From Zingiber officinale (lineage: Eukaryota; Streptophyta; Magnoliopsida; Zingiberales; Zingiberaceae): a stretch of 64,000 nt of DNA. Position 1 is the first letter of the stretch. Every line of letters begins with the position of its first letter. The notes beneath the pieces were generated by a model. The model was given only the letters and a program-made list of their open reading frames with translations, did no database searches and had not been told where the DNA came from. The position numbers and the translations under genes were made by a program. Where the stretch lies: NCBI RefSeq assembly GCF_018446385.1, contig NW_024589896.1, positions 1-64,000 of the forward strand, written 5' to 3'. Shown here in pieces: positions 25,001 to 37,045 of this stretch.

Positions 25001-28000
25001 GCAATGGCAATCTACACAGTATACATTCTAAGAAGTACAAATCAGAGAAGCATACATCTTCTGTTCGATTCATTTTCAGGATGAATTCAAAAGCAGATAA
25101 GAAATATGTATTAGATTGAAAACTTGAACAAGTAAATTCATTTATTAGACCAACCTAGACCAATTCGCTCTCCAATCTGAAGATCTTCCCAATGTATCTC
25201 CCATTCAGAAACAGCATCAAGTATTTTGCTTGATTTTTCATTGTCAGATGCAGCTAGTGCATGGAGATTACTTTTTTGTTTAAACATGGAATCCTTTGCA
25301 CTCTCTTGACAATCTTCGAAAGGAACTTTTTGATGCCCATCAGGAGCAGAATCTCTTCCTAAATTTTCCTTATAGTAATGTACACCAGATGATTCAACAA
25401 TTCTTGAACCTCCTTTATTGATTGATTCAACCACATCTGGCGTAGGAGATGTGTCAACTTCTTTCATGAAAGAAGTTTTTGATGTAACCAGATTATCCAG
25501 AATTGGATCATTGTATTTAGTCCATGAATTATCAGGCAAACTCCCATTCACCTGAAAATTAGGTATTGTGAGCCAGTCATTTTTCATAGCTAAAGATGAA
25601 GACATTCTTGTACTGGATACGTCTTCCCCCATATTGTGTACTGATTCCTCCGCAACATTTTCATTATGTTCGGCCTTGTCAGAATTATTTGAACATTCTT
25701 CTATTAACACAGGTGAAATGGAAGACTGGATATTTGAAGTTGTATTCATCCCAGTTAACTCTAGTCCAATTCTTCCTCCTGTTGCCTTGATATCCATGTT
25801 ATGAGCCTGTTCAACCAAATTTAGTGAAGAATTTAAATCAGAAAACAGATCTGGAGGAGGTGACGCACCACTTTCCAGTAAAACAGCATGCAACTTCTGA
25901 GCAAATTCTGGGTTCTTTGCTGCAGTGACAACATACTTGGAAACATCATTAACTTTCATCTGTCGAGAAGAAGAAATAACTTCTGTAGGTTTAGATGTGT
26001 CCAATTGAGGTCTACTCAGAAAAGAACAGAAACTTCCAGGTTCTATATCACTCCCTGCAATTTGACTGTTCACAATCAAATCATCAACATCATCATGTCT
26101 ATTAATTAAAATTGATCTTTCTTCCAGCTGTAATCCAGTATATCCTGATGGTAAGCTGTTATCTAAATCTCCTTCAAATATATCACTTTTTCTCTCAAAT
26201 TGAGGATCCACTTTATTAAGGACCAAGCATAAACCCTGGACAGTCTGTTCAATGGTCTCTGGGCCTAGTAGAAAGTTTATAGAATTTTCCATATGAGTGC
26301 TGGGATTCTCAGTGGGAATCAATGTACCTGGAGCTCCCATAAGATCAACAATGTATTCACTGTGAGAGGTGAAGAAATGTTGTCAGTTTCCTTTCTGAAT
26401 TATGCTGAACTAAATCTTTATTTGAATGATGGCAATGATATGATTAACAATTCAATTAATGATTATTACACGAAGTAAGAAGATATAGAAACCAAATGAG
26501 ATCAAGTGCCAACAGGCATTTTGTCAGACAAAAAACAGAATTTGCAATGTATCTTCAGGCTCATCATATAATAAGATTACAATATAAGAGTTGAACATTA
26601 AGTAAAACACTATCTATACAAATCTTTCCTGTCAAAATGAGACCTGATCCGTTGGTGTCATTGCTGATACTAATCAGCACTGAAATAACATAGCATTAAA
26701 GAATACAACAATAATTCAGAAGAGGCCACAATATGTAAGACTGAAGTTCCTTCAACTATAACTCTTTGGTTTGGACAGAAGGATTTTGATATCCAGCAAC
26801 TTTTTTCCTAAGAATTGGAAAAGGCCAAGAATAGAGAAAAGCCTAACATTCCAGTATTAGTAAGTAAATTTCAAGATTTATCACAAGAATTGCACATCAT
26901 CCAGAATACATGTTAGCACATCAAACATTCAAAAATTACCTCAGCGGAAAAGATGAAAAAAGATATCTCAAGTACCACCAATAATTTTTTTTTTCATGCT
27001 AACTACAATGTTTAGTTCAGAATGACATGATGAATAACAAATGAGAAAGCAAGCAGAAAGGCCAATTGAGCCTAGATTACTTATTAAATTGTATGAATCA
27101 CAAGATAAGAACGTAAAATAAAGTATAAAAAACCACCTTCCATAATCAACTTTAATGAAGTTCACAGCTCCTTCATCTGTACCAGCATAGCAACTACCTT
27201 TTACAAGTTTACATGGCAGGTTTATCCTATCAGCTAGAACCTGCAAAGTGAAAAATAATAATAATAATAATAATAAACATGTCTTAGCACTCATTGTTTT
27301 AGGGCACTATCAGGCGAATATTATATTCTATGCTCTTATAAAGTACAATGCAAGTTCTCATGCAACAAACCAAGTAACCCCACAAATTGGGGATTGAAAC
27401 AACACTTCCTATGTAACATTGTCTAACAGAAACAATTTATAGCTTATGTTAGTATTTAACCAATTCATGCAATAATGTATGTTTGAAATGTAAAAGGACT
27501 ACCTACTCCAAATTCAGGGCAAAATAATATGGCATGAACTGATGTAGTGATGTGTTTCTGTTAATATTTAACCAATCTAATGTCTTTATGAAATGTAAAT
27601 GCGCTACCTACTCCAAATTCTGCACCAATAATAAGATGCACGATCATTAGCGTAGAGCCATATGTATTCAACAAAATCCTAGGGTTGGAATGGGACTTGT
27701 AATCATTTTGTTATTACAACTATCATAAGATTTCTCTGATTCATCTTATACAATATAATGCATAGAATGATAGGAAGATTCGCCAGTTCTTGCAAATATA
27801 TTTGTGTAATTTGCAGAAATTAAAGCCACATACTTTTGTGTGCAACCTCTCAGGTTCCCTAGTATGATAAATTCTTTAATTGTATCAGAAGAAGTAATGT
27901 GAAATTAAGGGTGACACATGGACATATTAGAATCATAGTTCCAAGTACAATCTGTGAGAAAATTAGTTTTTTCTTCAAAATATATGGGAGAATACTAGAA

Positions 28001-30672
28001 TAATTATAGAAGTAAAGACCTGACCCTTTCAAACATCTAACATCTATGGGATAAAAAATCACCAAAATTGAAAACGTGGTATCAGAATAGCAAATTCTAT
28101 GTTTGAATCCTGCTAATTGCTATTGTCAGTAGATAAAAAGAATATATAAATACCCTTAGTCAAGGCAATCCTTTGTGAGAGTTACTATCCACACATAAGA
28201 CATATTGAGACTAAAATTCAAAAGCGCTTGGATTTTTTTCTTACAGTAAGCTTTTGGGATAACTAAACAATCAAATTTAATAGAGAAAATAGCTTGTTGC
28301 CATCCACACACAGCATACAAAGGTAAATGGTGAACAACAAACAGAGGTGGCAGATATTAAATCAAAATTAAATAGACTAAACCAACATTCAAGTACTATC
28401 TAAGTGCAGAAAACTTGTATTGTCAAGAGATTGTTATCGCAAGTATGCCAAGCTATACAGATCAGTAGCATGCCATACACCACTTAAAAATAAAAATAAA
28501 CAATATCGACGATATTATGATGTCTGGCTCAAATAATATGAACCATCAATAATTTGATACAGCAGCAGGCTAATGTAAATTATAATGGCAATGATCTAGT
28601 TGACTAGCTTCTTATGTACCAAAAAAAGGCCTATAAGAAAACTAATTCTATATTCATAAAATTAGACTGTATTTACCCACCAGTGCATGACTCTCGAGTC
28701 GAGATTAGCCAAAACCATTGACACGACAATATGATGCTCAAAAGACAAGAAACTAGTTGTTAATGTTTATGGATCACAAAAAGAACTAGTATAATAAAGA
28801 AAATAGTCAAGCATCTACTTAATTGACGAGATGTGTAAAAGCAGTATGGATGATACAATTAAATGTTCACAAAATTGCCTGGATTTATGTGATAAATAGA
28901 TGAAAAACACAAAGCCTAACATTAGTTTGATGGTATTCAATTTATGTTAACCCAAAGTAGTATATAAACAACCTTAAAGAGCAAGGCTCTGTGACGTGAC
29001 AATCCAATCTCAAGTGAGCCAAGAGGAAGAACAATAGTGTTCAAAGAATTCTGCAATTCACAGCTCCTGAGTGTCCACTTTCTTTGTATATCATTAGTAT
29101 CATCAACTGGACCACCCATATTGCAAACAACAAGATCTGCAATCTTTTGGACCAACCCACTAGCCAGTAGACCATGCTCTTCTGGTTTGCTTTCCATAAG
29201 AATAGAGACTGCTTGCTTCTCAAGTTGTTGAAGTGTATAGTCAGATGTCCGGTTCACAAGAATGACTTCATAATCAATTTTATCTGAAATAGATATTGCT
29301 TGGAGATCCACCAGAGATGGCATCTTTTCAACAATGTTGGCACTTGAGAACCCATATACTTCATAGAAACCATCCAAGAGCTTTTCATCATAGTTCACAA
29401 CTTTAAAACTCTGTACATGAACAATCGAGAATGATTATTAACCAAAGTATGACAGAAAATGAAAGGAACAATTAAAAAATGAGACATGTCAACTTAATGT
29501 TGAATAGGCATACTTGAGAGTGCTTTAAAATATACTGATATCCACTGAGAAAGTTATCAAATTATATGAATATAAAACATGAAAGACAGTAAGGTAAAGA
29601 GCAATTATGTGTTCAATCTACAAAAGAATCTACAGATGCTCAAGAAGGTAGGTTTAGCAATTACATGATGTTCAAAAAATAGGAAATCTGTGATGTTAAA
29701 GAAATCAAAACCATTTATAGTTTAGGAAGGGATTTCTATTGATAAAAATGAAGAATCCACTTCAACCATGCGCTCTTATGCACAGCCATAAATAGCATTG
29801 AAATCACACTCTGAAACGGTAAACAATTAGCTAGACTTTTAGGATTATAATCAGTTAATCACTAATAGTATAAGAAACTATCACAATCACATTACTACAA
29901 GAAAAAGTTCAGGGTCATACGTATGACTCAAAAGTTAAGATCTATATAGGTATCTCCTCCATGATGCAAGTATCACCATTGAAAAATTATTTTTTGATCA
30001 TCCTATCAATTATAAACATAAATTACCTCCTCTATAGTGCAGTGGAGATTTAGGTATGCTGCGTAATGTATTAAGCAAATAGAAATTCGCTTAAAAAAAG
30101 ACTAATTTATGAAAGGGCAACTAGAATCCCGAACAAAGAACTCAAAATCAAATCAAGCGGATCCCAACAGCGAAAAAAATCCAATTTAGACTTACCCAAT
30201 ATCTTAGCGAGAGGAACTCCATGGAGCTGTAATCATCAGCACCAACACCCACAACAGCTCCAGCAGTAGCTCCAACCCCTGACGGGCACCCCATGCTCAT
30301 TCGCTTGGCAGCCTTGATCTGCACGGAGTCCGCGTCCTCCAGCCCATCGGGATCAGAGGTACTGATCGCCAGCGCCAGCTGCACCTGGTACTCCTCCTCG
30401 AACAAGCTATAGTCGGGTCCCGCGATCGCCGCCCCATCGGATCGCGATCCCTCCCTGGATTCAATTGCCTCCGCCGGTGCCACGTCCTGTGCCCTTGCTC
30501 TCGAACTCGACGCGGACGTCGGAGAGGGATTCCTCCTGGCCTCACCACCAAGCCGCTGGTGCTGATGAGGATGCGGGTGGTGGGGGGGTTGATGGTCAAC
30601 TCCTCCGCTACTGCTTCCGCCGCCGCCACCGCCGATGTGGAGCTTCCTTAGGAGATGCTTCATCCTCGACAT
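16100..30672 (-). CDS. EDR1: EDR1-like Raf-type MAPKKK
   Basis: Thirteen exons (minus strand): 30672-30196, 29410-28973, 27240-27137, 26359-25155, 21487-21447, 20881-20813, 20730-20630, 19365-19287, 19205-19107, 17816-17748, 16953-16904, 16812-16636, 16178-16100. All junctions are GT-AG and phases agree, giving 995 aa. The N-terminus [15 protein letters not shown] and the [10 protein letters not shown] segment are EDR1 hallmarks. The EDR1/CTR1-type domain lies around residues 100-360 ([21 protein letters not shown]). A Ser-rich linker (341-720) follows. The Raf-like kinase (about 733-985) has GLGSYGEV, ATP lysine K760 (EVAVKK), catalytic D856 (HRDLK), D874-F-G, PEWMAPE and [12 protein letters not shown]. 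All catalytic residues are present. Family role: negative regulator of defence, cell death and ethylene-linked senescence, acting early in MAPK cascades. The start is the first Met in frame with the motif. Intron 4 (3.7 kb) is swollen by a LINE and a solo LTR. Introns otherwise hold nothing recognised. Confidence 0.93.
21950..24700 (+). pseudogene. LINE reverse transcriptase remnant (split by solo LTR)
   Basis: Pieces in order: [11 protein letters not shown] near 22208; 22341-22571 ([34 protein letters not shown]); then after the solo LTR 23909-24346 ([10 protein letters not shown], the polymerase active site, and [13 protein letters not shown]) and the C-terminal tail to about 24690 ([13 protein letters not shown]-like). 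Nonsense codons occur throughout, so no enzyme is made. Known: this domain copies the LINE RNA at the nick made by its endonuclease. Confidence 0.82.
22683..23778 (+). mobile_element. Solo LTR (copia-like) nested in LINE, TSD TAACA
   Basis: TGTTGGAGTAATC at the left and ...GGTCCCAACA at the right, with TAACA on both sides (22678-22682 and 23779-23783). It is 1096 bp with no internal coding region, so it is a solo LTR left by LTR-LTR recombination. Its right part (CGCTGCACTAACAAA..., GGCTATTCACCCCCTCTA...) resembles the right end of the gag-only element's LTR (CTATTCACCCCCCCTCTAG near 40866), suggesting a related family. It carries several CAGTCGACTGG palindromes (23175-23345). Confidence 0.9.
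27254..27276. repeat. (AAT)n microsatellite in EDR1 intron 3
   Basis: A short perfect AAT-repeat run lies just beyond the acceptor side of EDR1 exon 3, within the intron (minus strand: ATT repeats ahead of the TTTGCAG acceptor). It could be polymorphic, and it could add to the pyrimidine-rich acceptor context. Confidence 0.7.
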
Positions 30673-32189
30673 TGACCATCAGATCCCAAGTCCTCCCGTT
30701 CCCTTTCGATCTATCGATCTTCTCCTTTTCTAATTTTAATTATTTCGTACTACTTAAAATCAATAATTTATCTTGATCCGACCCTGGCATTGGCGTTGCA
30801 TCGTAGTGCTACTAGGTCTTCACGTCACCCGGAAACTACCAGCCTTCTCATTCGCTATCCTGAAGTCCCACAGTGAACCCCACCTAAGAAAACAGCTACC
30901 CAGCACGTTTTTTTTTTTTAACAAAAACTTTGGCGGTCATCTAGCGATCTACCAAACTTACCTCCATCCTTTCCGACTGCTCTCTCAACGCCACGTTTCT
31001 TTCGTTCAAAGGTAAGTGTGCGGGTGTACACGAAATGATTGAGGATTCCCCGAACGCCCAACTTGTTCGCCAATAACCGTCCTCTCCATGCAATCAGCTT
31101 GTAGGCGAAGGAAAACAAATAAACAAATAAGATGACGACGAAGACTTCCGGTCTGGGTTTGGTATGCCACGTGTAACATTTGGATAGGTTGGCATGCGGG
31201 AGCCGGCCTGGCTTCGTTTGTTTATTTGCTAATTTATAAGGGCTGGAATATTTAAATATCTCATCTACGTAAGTTGATATTATAAAGGAGATTTAAAACT
31301 ATCGGATTTTTTTTATTTTTTAATAAAATAAAATTAAAAAATTATATTTAATGATAAAATTTAAATTATTTAAAAATGTGATATTTAATAGATGACCCTA
31401 TAAATATTTTATTTATAGAATATTTAATTATAGAATTTAGAATATTTAACGAATAAAATATTTGATTATTTGAAAAAAAAAATATTTGATATTAATGGGT
31501 AAGCTACCAAGTTACTGCCGACGCCCCATCGAGCCCGGACTATCTTATTGGCTGAATTTGTAGACAACATGATATCTTCTTAACAGATTATAGTTGTCGG
31601 ACGTGTTGTACTTGACCAATGGCCTCCCATTTTTAAATCATGAAATAAATATAAAATATTTATCTCTTTCATGTTGATTCTGGGATAAATTAACGGGACG
31701 TTAAGGACAAACGCATTTATTTTTTATCACCATGAAACAGATATAAAACGGGTAGAATTAGAAGGTGTGATGCAACTAAATGCGAGCAGAATACAAAATA
31801 AATAGGGTAAAAGTAAATTTAGAAAAGGCATCCTGAACCTTCTTTTTCTTTAAAAAAAATCAAAATAACATCTAATATATATATTTCCCATCAAGAAAGT
31901 AATTTTATTTCAATATTATTAAAATAGTTATTACAATTTAGAACAACATTGGTCCGATTTAACCCTCTTATGTCACAGTCGAATCCATTAAGCACGAATT
32001 GATTGCCGATGAAGCTGTGAAAATATCTTCCCATATGATAGCTTCTTTTGATTTCCTAATTTACTCTGTTTTTTAAAATGGTGTGAGTCTGTGAGACATG
32101 ATAAATTTCACTTTTTATAGAACATGAGTCTGGTTTAATTAAAACTATAATATATGTAATATTATTATATCAAAATATTTTTTATTAAC
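30673..32189 (-). promoter_or_regulatory. EDR1 5' flank and probable promoter
   Basis: There are no coding sequences upstream of the EDR1 start at 30672. The first 110 bp are AT- and purine-rich on the minus strand and look like a 5' UTR. A CACGTG G-box core at 31168-31173 lies about 500 bp upstream of the ATG; G-boxes commonly bind bZIP and bHLH factors, but its use here is only inferred. From 31250 to 32189 the DNA is AT-rich with nothing recognised. Confidence 0.35.
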
Positions 32190-32984
32190 TTAGGTGGTAT
32201 TTGGCTCTCTCCTAGAAATCAGAACGGGAATGAATATCATAGTATTGTGAAATAAGAATGGGTATGAGCTTGGGTATCATTCTTAAAAATAATATTTAAT
32301 TAGTTGAATATTTTCAATCAGAATGAACCTAAATTTCCTTTTTTATCCTTAGAGGAAAATAAGAGAAAAAATTAGATGTGAGAGAAAGTTGAATGTGAGA
32401 GAAAAATATGACGAGAGAGAAAGTGTGATAAGAATGAAAGCCTGATGGAAAAAATGAAGAGAGAAAAAATGTGATAAGAGAAAATTGAGGAGAGAGAAAA
32501 TGGGTTGAGAGAGAAAGTGTGATGGAAAAAAAAAGGAAAGGGAGTGTGATGAGAAAAGATAAAGAGAGATTGAGGAGAGAGAAAGTATGATGAGAAAGAA
32601 AGTGTGATGGGAAAAATAAAGAGAGAGAGCGTGTGATGAGAAAAAATGATGAGAGAGTATGTGATGAGAGAGAATGAAAAGAGGGAAAGTGTGATCAGAG
32701 AAAATGAGGAGAGTTAGTGTAATTAGAGAGAAAGTGTGATGAAACAGAAAGTGTGATGGAAGAGAATGAAGAGAGAGAAAATGAGGAGAGAGAGTATGTG
32801 TGTGATGAGAGAGAATACAAGGAGAAAATTATAAAGAATGTGTGATGAGAGAAAATGAAGAGAGAGTGTGTGTGTGACGAGATAATGAAGAGAGATAAAG
32901 TGATGAGAGAGAATAAGGAGAGAGAAAGTAAAATGAAAGAAACATTGAATATATTAAAGGTATTTTTGCCAGAAACTTAGGTGA
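32190..32984 (+). mobile_element. GA-rich inverted-repeat element, copy 1
   Basis: It starts GGTGGTATTTGGCTC and continues with CATAGTATTGTGAAATAAGAATGGG. It then becomes a long purine-only tract (32340-32940) of GATGAGAGAGAAAGTGT-like units. The same order (terminal GGTGTTTGGTTC, CATAGTATTGTAGAATGAGAATGG, purine tract) is seen in copy 3 at 42028, and inverted in copy 2. There is no coding capacity, so it is probably a non-autonomous DNA element. The right terminus is not clear because copy 2 abuts it. Confidence 0.6.
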
Positions 32985-33701
32985 CGTTTGGTTTAGTGGT
33001 TTGGGAATGAGAGAATTGATTCATTCCTAAACCTTATGTTTGGTTGATGGAAATGAAATCAAGATTTTAGAATTAAACCCAAAAACTTGGGTATTGATGA
33101 AGTCCACCTCTTCCCTTAGATTTTGATAGAATTATAGAAATAAGAATGAAAAATTAAGTTTTGGACAAAAATACCCTTAATATATTTGTTTATTTTTTCT
33201 TTTATTTTACTTTCTCTCTCCTTGTTATTTTTTATCATACTTCCTCTCTCATCAGTCTCTCATCACACATTGTCTACCATTTTCTCCTTATATTTTCTTC
33301 CATCACATACTCTCTCTCCTTATTTTTTCTCTTTTTCATCACACTTTCTCTTTCATCACACTTTCTCTCCTATTACAAATAATCTTGTCATTTTTTCATC
33401 ACACTTTCTCTCCTCAATCTCTTATATCATACTCTCTCTTCTCATTTTCTCTCATCACACTTTCCCTCTCATTATATTTTTTCTCTCCTCCATCTCTTCT
33501 TGTTGGTGCAATATCCGTCAGGTCAAGGTTGACCTAGTTGACCAAGCTTGAGTCTTGGTCATGGTTTCGATGTTTGACAATACATGTAGACACATGGACA
33601 ATGTAGGTACAGTTGTCTATGTGGGAAGAGTCTGATCAGGGACTGATCAGTGTGGATGAAGAAGAGTCAAGTAGGTCAAAGTTGACTGGATACTTGACGA
33701 G

Positions 33702-33975
33702 GAAAGTCCTAGTGAGTGAAGCTAGGTGAAAGTCCTGGTGAGTGAAGCCAGGCAGTTGGAAAGTCCTGGTGAGTGAAGCCAGGCAGAAGAGAAAGTCCTA
33801 GTGAGTGAAGCTAGGCAGTATGAAAGTCCTGGTGAGTGAAGCCAGGCAGAAGAGAAAGTCCTAGTGAGTGAAGCTAGGCAGTATGAAAATCCTGGTGAGT
33901 GAAGCCAGGCAGAAGAGAAAGTCCTAGTGAGTGAAGCTAGGCGTTATGAAAGTCCTGGTGAGTGGAGCCAGGCAA
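33702..33975 (+). repeat. Tandem array, GAAAGTCCTRGTGAGTGAAG units, in 5' LTR
   Basis: About eight units of 27-34 bp with alternating CTAGTGAGTGAAGCTAGG and CTGGTGAGTGAAGCCAGG versions. In each version the CTAG(...)CTAGG or CTGG(...)CCAGG parts can pair as a small hairpin. The 3' LTR array (39512-39724) has about two fewer units, so copy number changed after insertion. Confidence 0.85.
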
Positions 33976-34277
33976 GGGAAATCCAGATGGGTCAAGGTTG
34001 ACCAGACATTTGGTGAAAAGTCCAAGTAGGTCAAAGGGATTGATCGGATACTTGGCACAAGGAAGAAAAGACCAAGTAGGTCAAAGGGATTGACCGGATA
34101 CTTGGCAAGAAGAAAAAAAGTCCAAGTGGGTTAAAGAGATTGACCGGACACTTGGTGAGAGAGTCCTAGCTGGTCAAGGGTGACCGGATGCTAGGTTTTA
34201 TGTACCAACAAGTCATGGTTGACCGGATGTTGGTTTGGGAGGCTTGGGACTTGGTTTTGGGTAAAAACCAAGAGCTG

Positions 34278-34611
34278 AATCAATCAGTGGATTGATCAGT
34301 GGATTGATCAGTGGATCAATCAGTGGATCGATCACGTGCTTTTCGACAAAGCTGCGGATCGATCGGTGGATCGATCCAGCCTCCGGATCGATCGGTGGAT
34401 CGATCCGGCTTTTCCAAGCGAGGACTTCCGGATCGATCGCTGGATCGATCCAGAGGTCTCAATCGATCGATGGATCGATTGGGGGCTTCGCGCGATAAGC
34501 GCTGGATTGATCCATGGATTGATCCAGACATTTTTTCAGAGCACAGAGGCGCTCTGGATCGATCCGTGGATCGATCCAAAGCCTCCCCAATCGATTGGGA
34601 GCAATCCAATC
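34278..34611 (+). repeat. Array of 22-bp imperfect palindromes (GATCGATC type), 5' LTR
   Basis: About ten units of the form GGATCGATC-nn-GGATCGATCC or CAATCGATT-type variants. Each can fold on itself, with 15-30 bp of unrelated spacer between them. Open frames through it on both strands (Asp-Arg-Ser repeats) come from the repeat itself. The 3' LTR array is at 40025-40392, and an internal array is at 38356-38533. Confidence 0.88.
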
Positions 34612-35108
34612 GATTGGGATTCGACCGTTGGCGTCGTATATAGCTGTTGGCGTGCGATTCCTTCAGCAGAACTTCACCGATTCATTCCAGATTGATCACA
34701 GCTCCTCCCCAGCACTCTCTAAGCTCCTCACCGCCAGTTCTTGAAGGTTCTTGGAGGTTCATCCAGGTCAAGAGGCGAGTTGCAACGAGAAGAAGAAGAA
34801 GCTAGGATTTTTACTGCATCTCTTGTAAGCTTTTGCTTATTCTTTACTACCCTTTCTTCTACTTGTATTGAGAGTCTTGTAGGGCTTCTCCGCCTTCGGT
34901 AGTTACCGAAAAGGAGTGTTTATTAGTGGAGGTGTGTGTGTGCGTGGATCCTTGGACTAGTCACCTCTTATGAGGTGGATACTAAGTAAAATCCTATTGT
35001 TAGCATTGTTGTAGTTTGTTTCTTTGTATTCCGTTGCGCATCACTTTGAAGAAACAAGCAACGAAGCACGACGAGCACACGCGAAGCTATACTTTTGGTC
35101 CTAACAAG

Positions 35109-35120
35109 TGGTATCAGAGC
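35109..35120 (+). other. Primer binding site (tRNA-iMet type)
   Basis: TGGTATCAGAGC two bases after the 5' LTR end (CTAACA at 35101-35106). This is the standard plant initiator-Met tRNA primer site used by most copia-group elements. Confidence 0.92.
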
Positions 35121-35239
35121 AAGGTTGCTCTTCACCGGAATCACCGCCGGAAGGGGCAAACATAACAAGCAAAGCTAGAGGGTGAAGAAGTTGGAGCAAA
35201 TTCATCAAAGTCAAAGAATTCAAGAAGCTCAACTTCAAG

Positions 35240-37045
35240 ATGCAATTCCAAGATGGACTTGGATTTGATACAAGGGTGGCTCCACCATACACATCCACAA
35301 GCTTCGATTCTTAGAGATCAAGAATTGAAAATTTCTTGATGATGGAGATAGAGCAATGGTTTGCTCTAATGGAAGGTTTTAAGGCTCCAAGGAATTCAAA
35401 GGGCAAAGTTCTCAAAAGGAGCAAATGGAGCCAAGAACAAATCCAAAGATGTGAGGCCAATGACAAAGTGACCAAGCTTTTGGTCAATCTATTACCGAGC
35501 AACATCTTGGAGAAAATTGGAGAAGTTGAAGATGCCAAAGAGCTATGGAGCAAATTGGAAAAGGCTCATGAGATCCCCTCCACTGTACCTAACCAAGAAG
35601 AATCCAAAGAGGGTGACTCATTAGAGCAAGATCAAGAGGAGGACTCCGAAGTTGAGAGATGCTCAACTTCCGAAGAAGAGGAAATCCAAGAAGCTTCATT
35701 CTCAAGGGAGTGTAATCAAAAGAGCAAGGAAGGAGCATATTCCTTGTTTCATGTACAAGAGGATGAAGAAGAAGGTGAAGCCTCCACCTCTAGGATTGAG
35801 GGGGAGCAACTCTTGGTGACACCGGATCAAGAAGAAGGAGAATCCTCCACATCCGGGTCAAGAGAAGAAGAGGATGAAAAAGCTTCCACCTCCACAAGTC
35901 AAGATAAATCAATTGGAGGGAAATCGATTTCGGATCAAGAGGAAGCCTCTACATTCATATCAAATGGAGGAGCAAGTGTCACCCCTACACAAGAAGGTAT
36001 AAATAGTTCAATTAATAATAAGAATCATATTATATGTTTTGAATGTAGGGAACATGGGCACTACAAAAGCAAGTGCCCTAAATTGGCCAAGAAGAAGGGC
36101 CAAGTGGCACCTAAGGGCAAGGAGAAGCCAAAGGAGACCATCCCCGGAACAAAGAAGAGCAAGGAGCACATTGTGTGCTTCTCTTGCAATCAAAAGGGCC
36201 ATTACCGGAGTCAATGCCCTAAGGAGAAGAAGATGGTCAAGGCTCAAGGAGGAAGCTCAAGTCAAGGGGGAGCCTCTAAGGTAAAAAGGAAGGTAACTTT
36301 TATTGAGCCTACCCCTTTACATTATGGTAAAAAGCATGCTAGTTCTAACTTATATCAGTTTAATGCTATTTACCATAAGAATAGAGAGCATGGTAAAATT
36401 AAGGAAAATAATATAGCTTACCATGCTAAAACTACCACACCTAGGATTAGGAAGGTAGATAAAAATCTAGGCAATCACACTAAGGACCTTAGCTACAAGC
36501 CTAGAAATAAAAATGCTCATAAATTTAATGGAAAACCAAAAACTAAGGACTTAGTGATAGAAAATCAAGTCTTGAGGTCAAGGCTTGATAAAATGGAAAA
36601 GACCCTAAAAAGGATGGAAAATATCCTAAAAGGGCAAAATGAGCATAGGCTAGGTCTAGAAGCACAAAGGTCATCTAATGGCCATAGGGGTTTGGGATAC
36701 AAACCAAAGGCTAAGAAGGATGTAATCTCTTACCATAGGGTTCCATATAGTTATGGAACCAACCCTAGGTCTAGTGGTCAAGCCAAAAATACAAGGGAAG
36801 TTATCCCTAAGAGTATTTTTGCAACAAATGTGACTAAGACTTCTAAGAAGTCTAAGAAAGTCACAAAGAAGGTCACAAGGAAGGCTATCCCTAGAGTTGA
36901 CCTAGAAAATGTGACCAAGGCTTCCAAGAAGTCAAACAAGGTCACTAGGAAGGTATCTAGGGAAGTTATCCCTAGTGAGTACCTAGAGCATCCAAGGAGC
37001 ACCAATAGGTGTTGGGTTCCTAGGAGCATCTTCTCTACCCCATAG
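35240..37045 (+). pseudogene. gag with two CCHC zinc knuckles; early nonsense codon
   Basis: A long frame runs to the stop at 37043-37045. The N-terminal part reads like a copia-type gag (IENFLMMEIEQWFALMEGF, LLVNLLPSNILEKIGEVEDAKELWSKLEKAH). An acidic Ser/Glu-rich region follows, then two knuckles, CFECREHGHYKSKCP (about 36037-36081) and CFSCNQKGHYRSQCP (about 36178-36222), and a basic Lys-rich tail. The likely original start is the ATG at 35240, in frame, but a TAG at 35312-35314 stands where relatives have Trp before R-S-R-I/M-E-N-F. Translation from the next ATG at 35339 would give about 568 aa lacking only the first segment, so the piece may still be made. It is probably a structural and RNA-packaging protein. 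No enzyme domain follows. Confidence 0.75.

Larger units (their letters stand above)
33501..35106 (+). repeat. 5' LTR of gag-only element
   Basis: TGTTGGTGCAATATCC ... GGTCCTAACA. It contains a tandem array of about 30-bp units (33702-33975) and a palindrome array (34278-34611). Compared with the 3' LTR it has one extra tandem unit pair, lacks a short CCCCCCCTCTAG segment near its right end, and shows few substitutions. Confidence 0.93.

Noticed and set aside
32340-32940. Regularly spaced GATGAGAGAGAAAGTG units as a possible CRISPR-like array
   Set aside because: Units are degenerate and directly tandem with no unique spacers, and the sequence is a plant nuclear genome.
33161-33551. Phe/Ser/Leu-rich frames resembling membrane proteins (also 42181-42606, minus)
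   Set aside because: Products of pyrimidine-rich simple repeats in the GA-rich elements.
33702-33975. 30-bp repeats as a CRISPR-like array
   Set aside because: They lie inside an LTR, with no unique spacers and a matching array in the partner LTR.
34292-34695. Overlapping Asp-Arg-Ser-rich open frames on both strands (also 40028-40384 and 38322-38588)
   Set aside because: They arise from GATCGATC palindromes, which stay open in several frames. They lie in LTRs and have no protein-like composition beyond the repeat.
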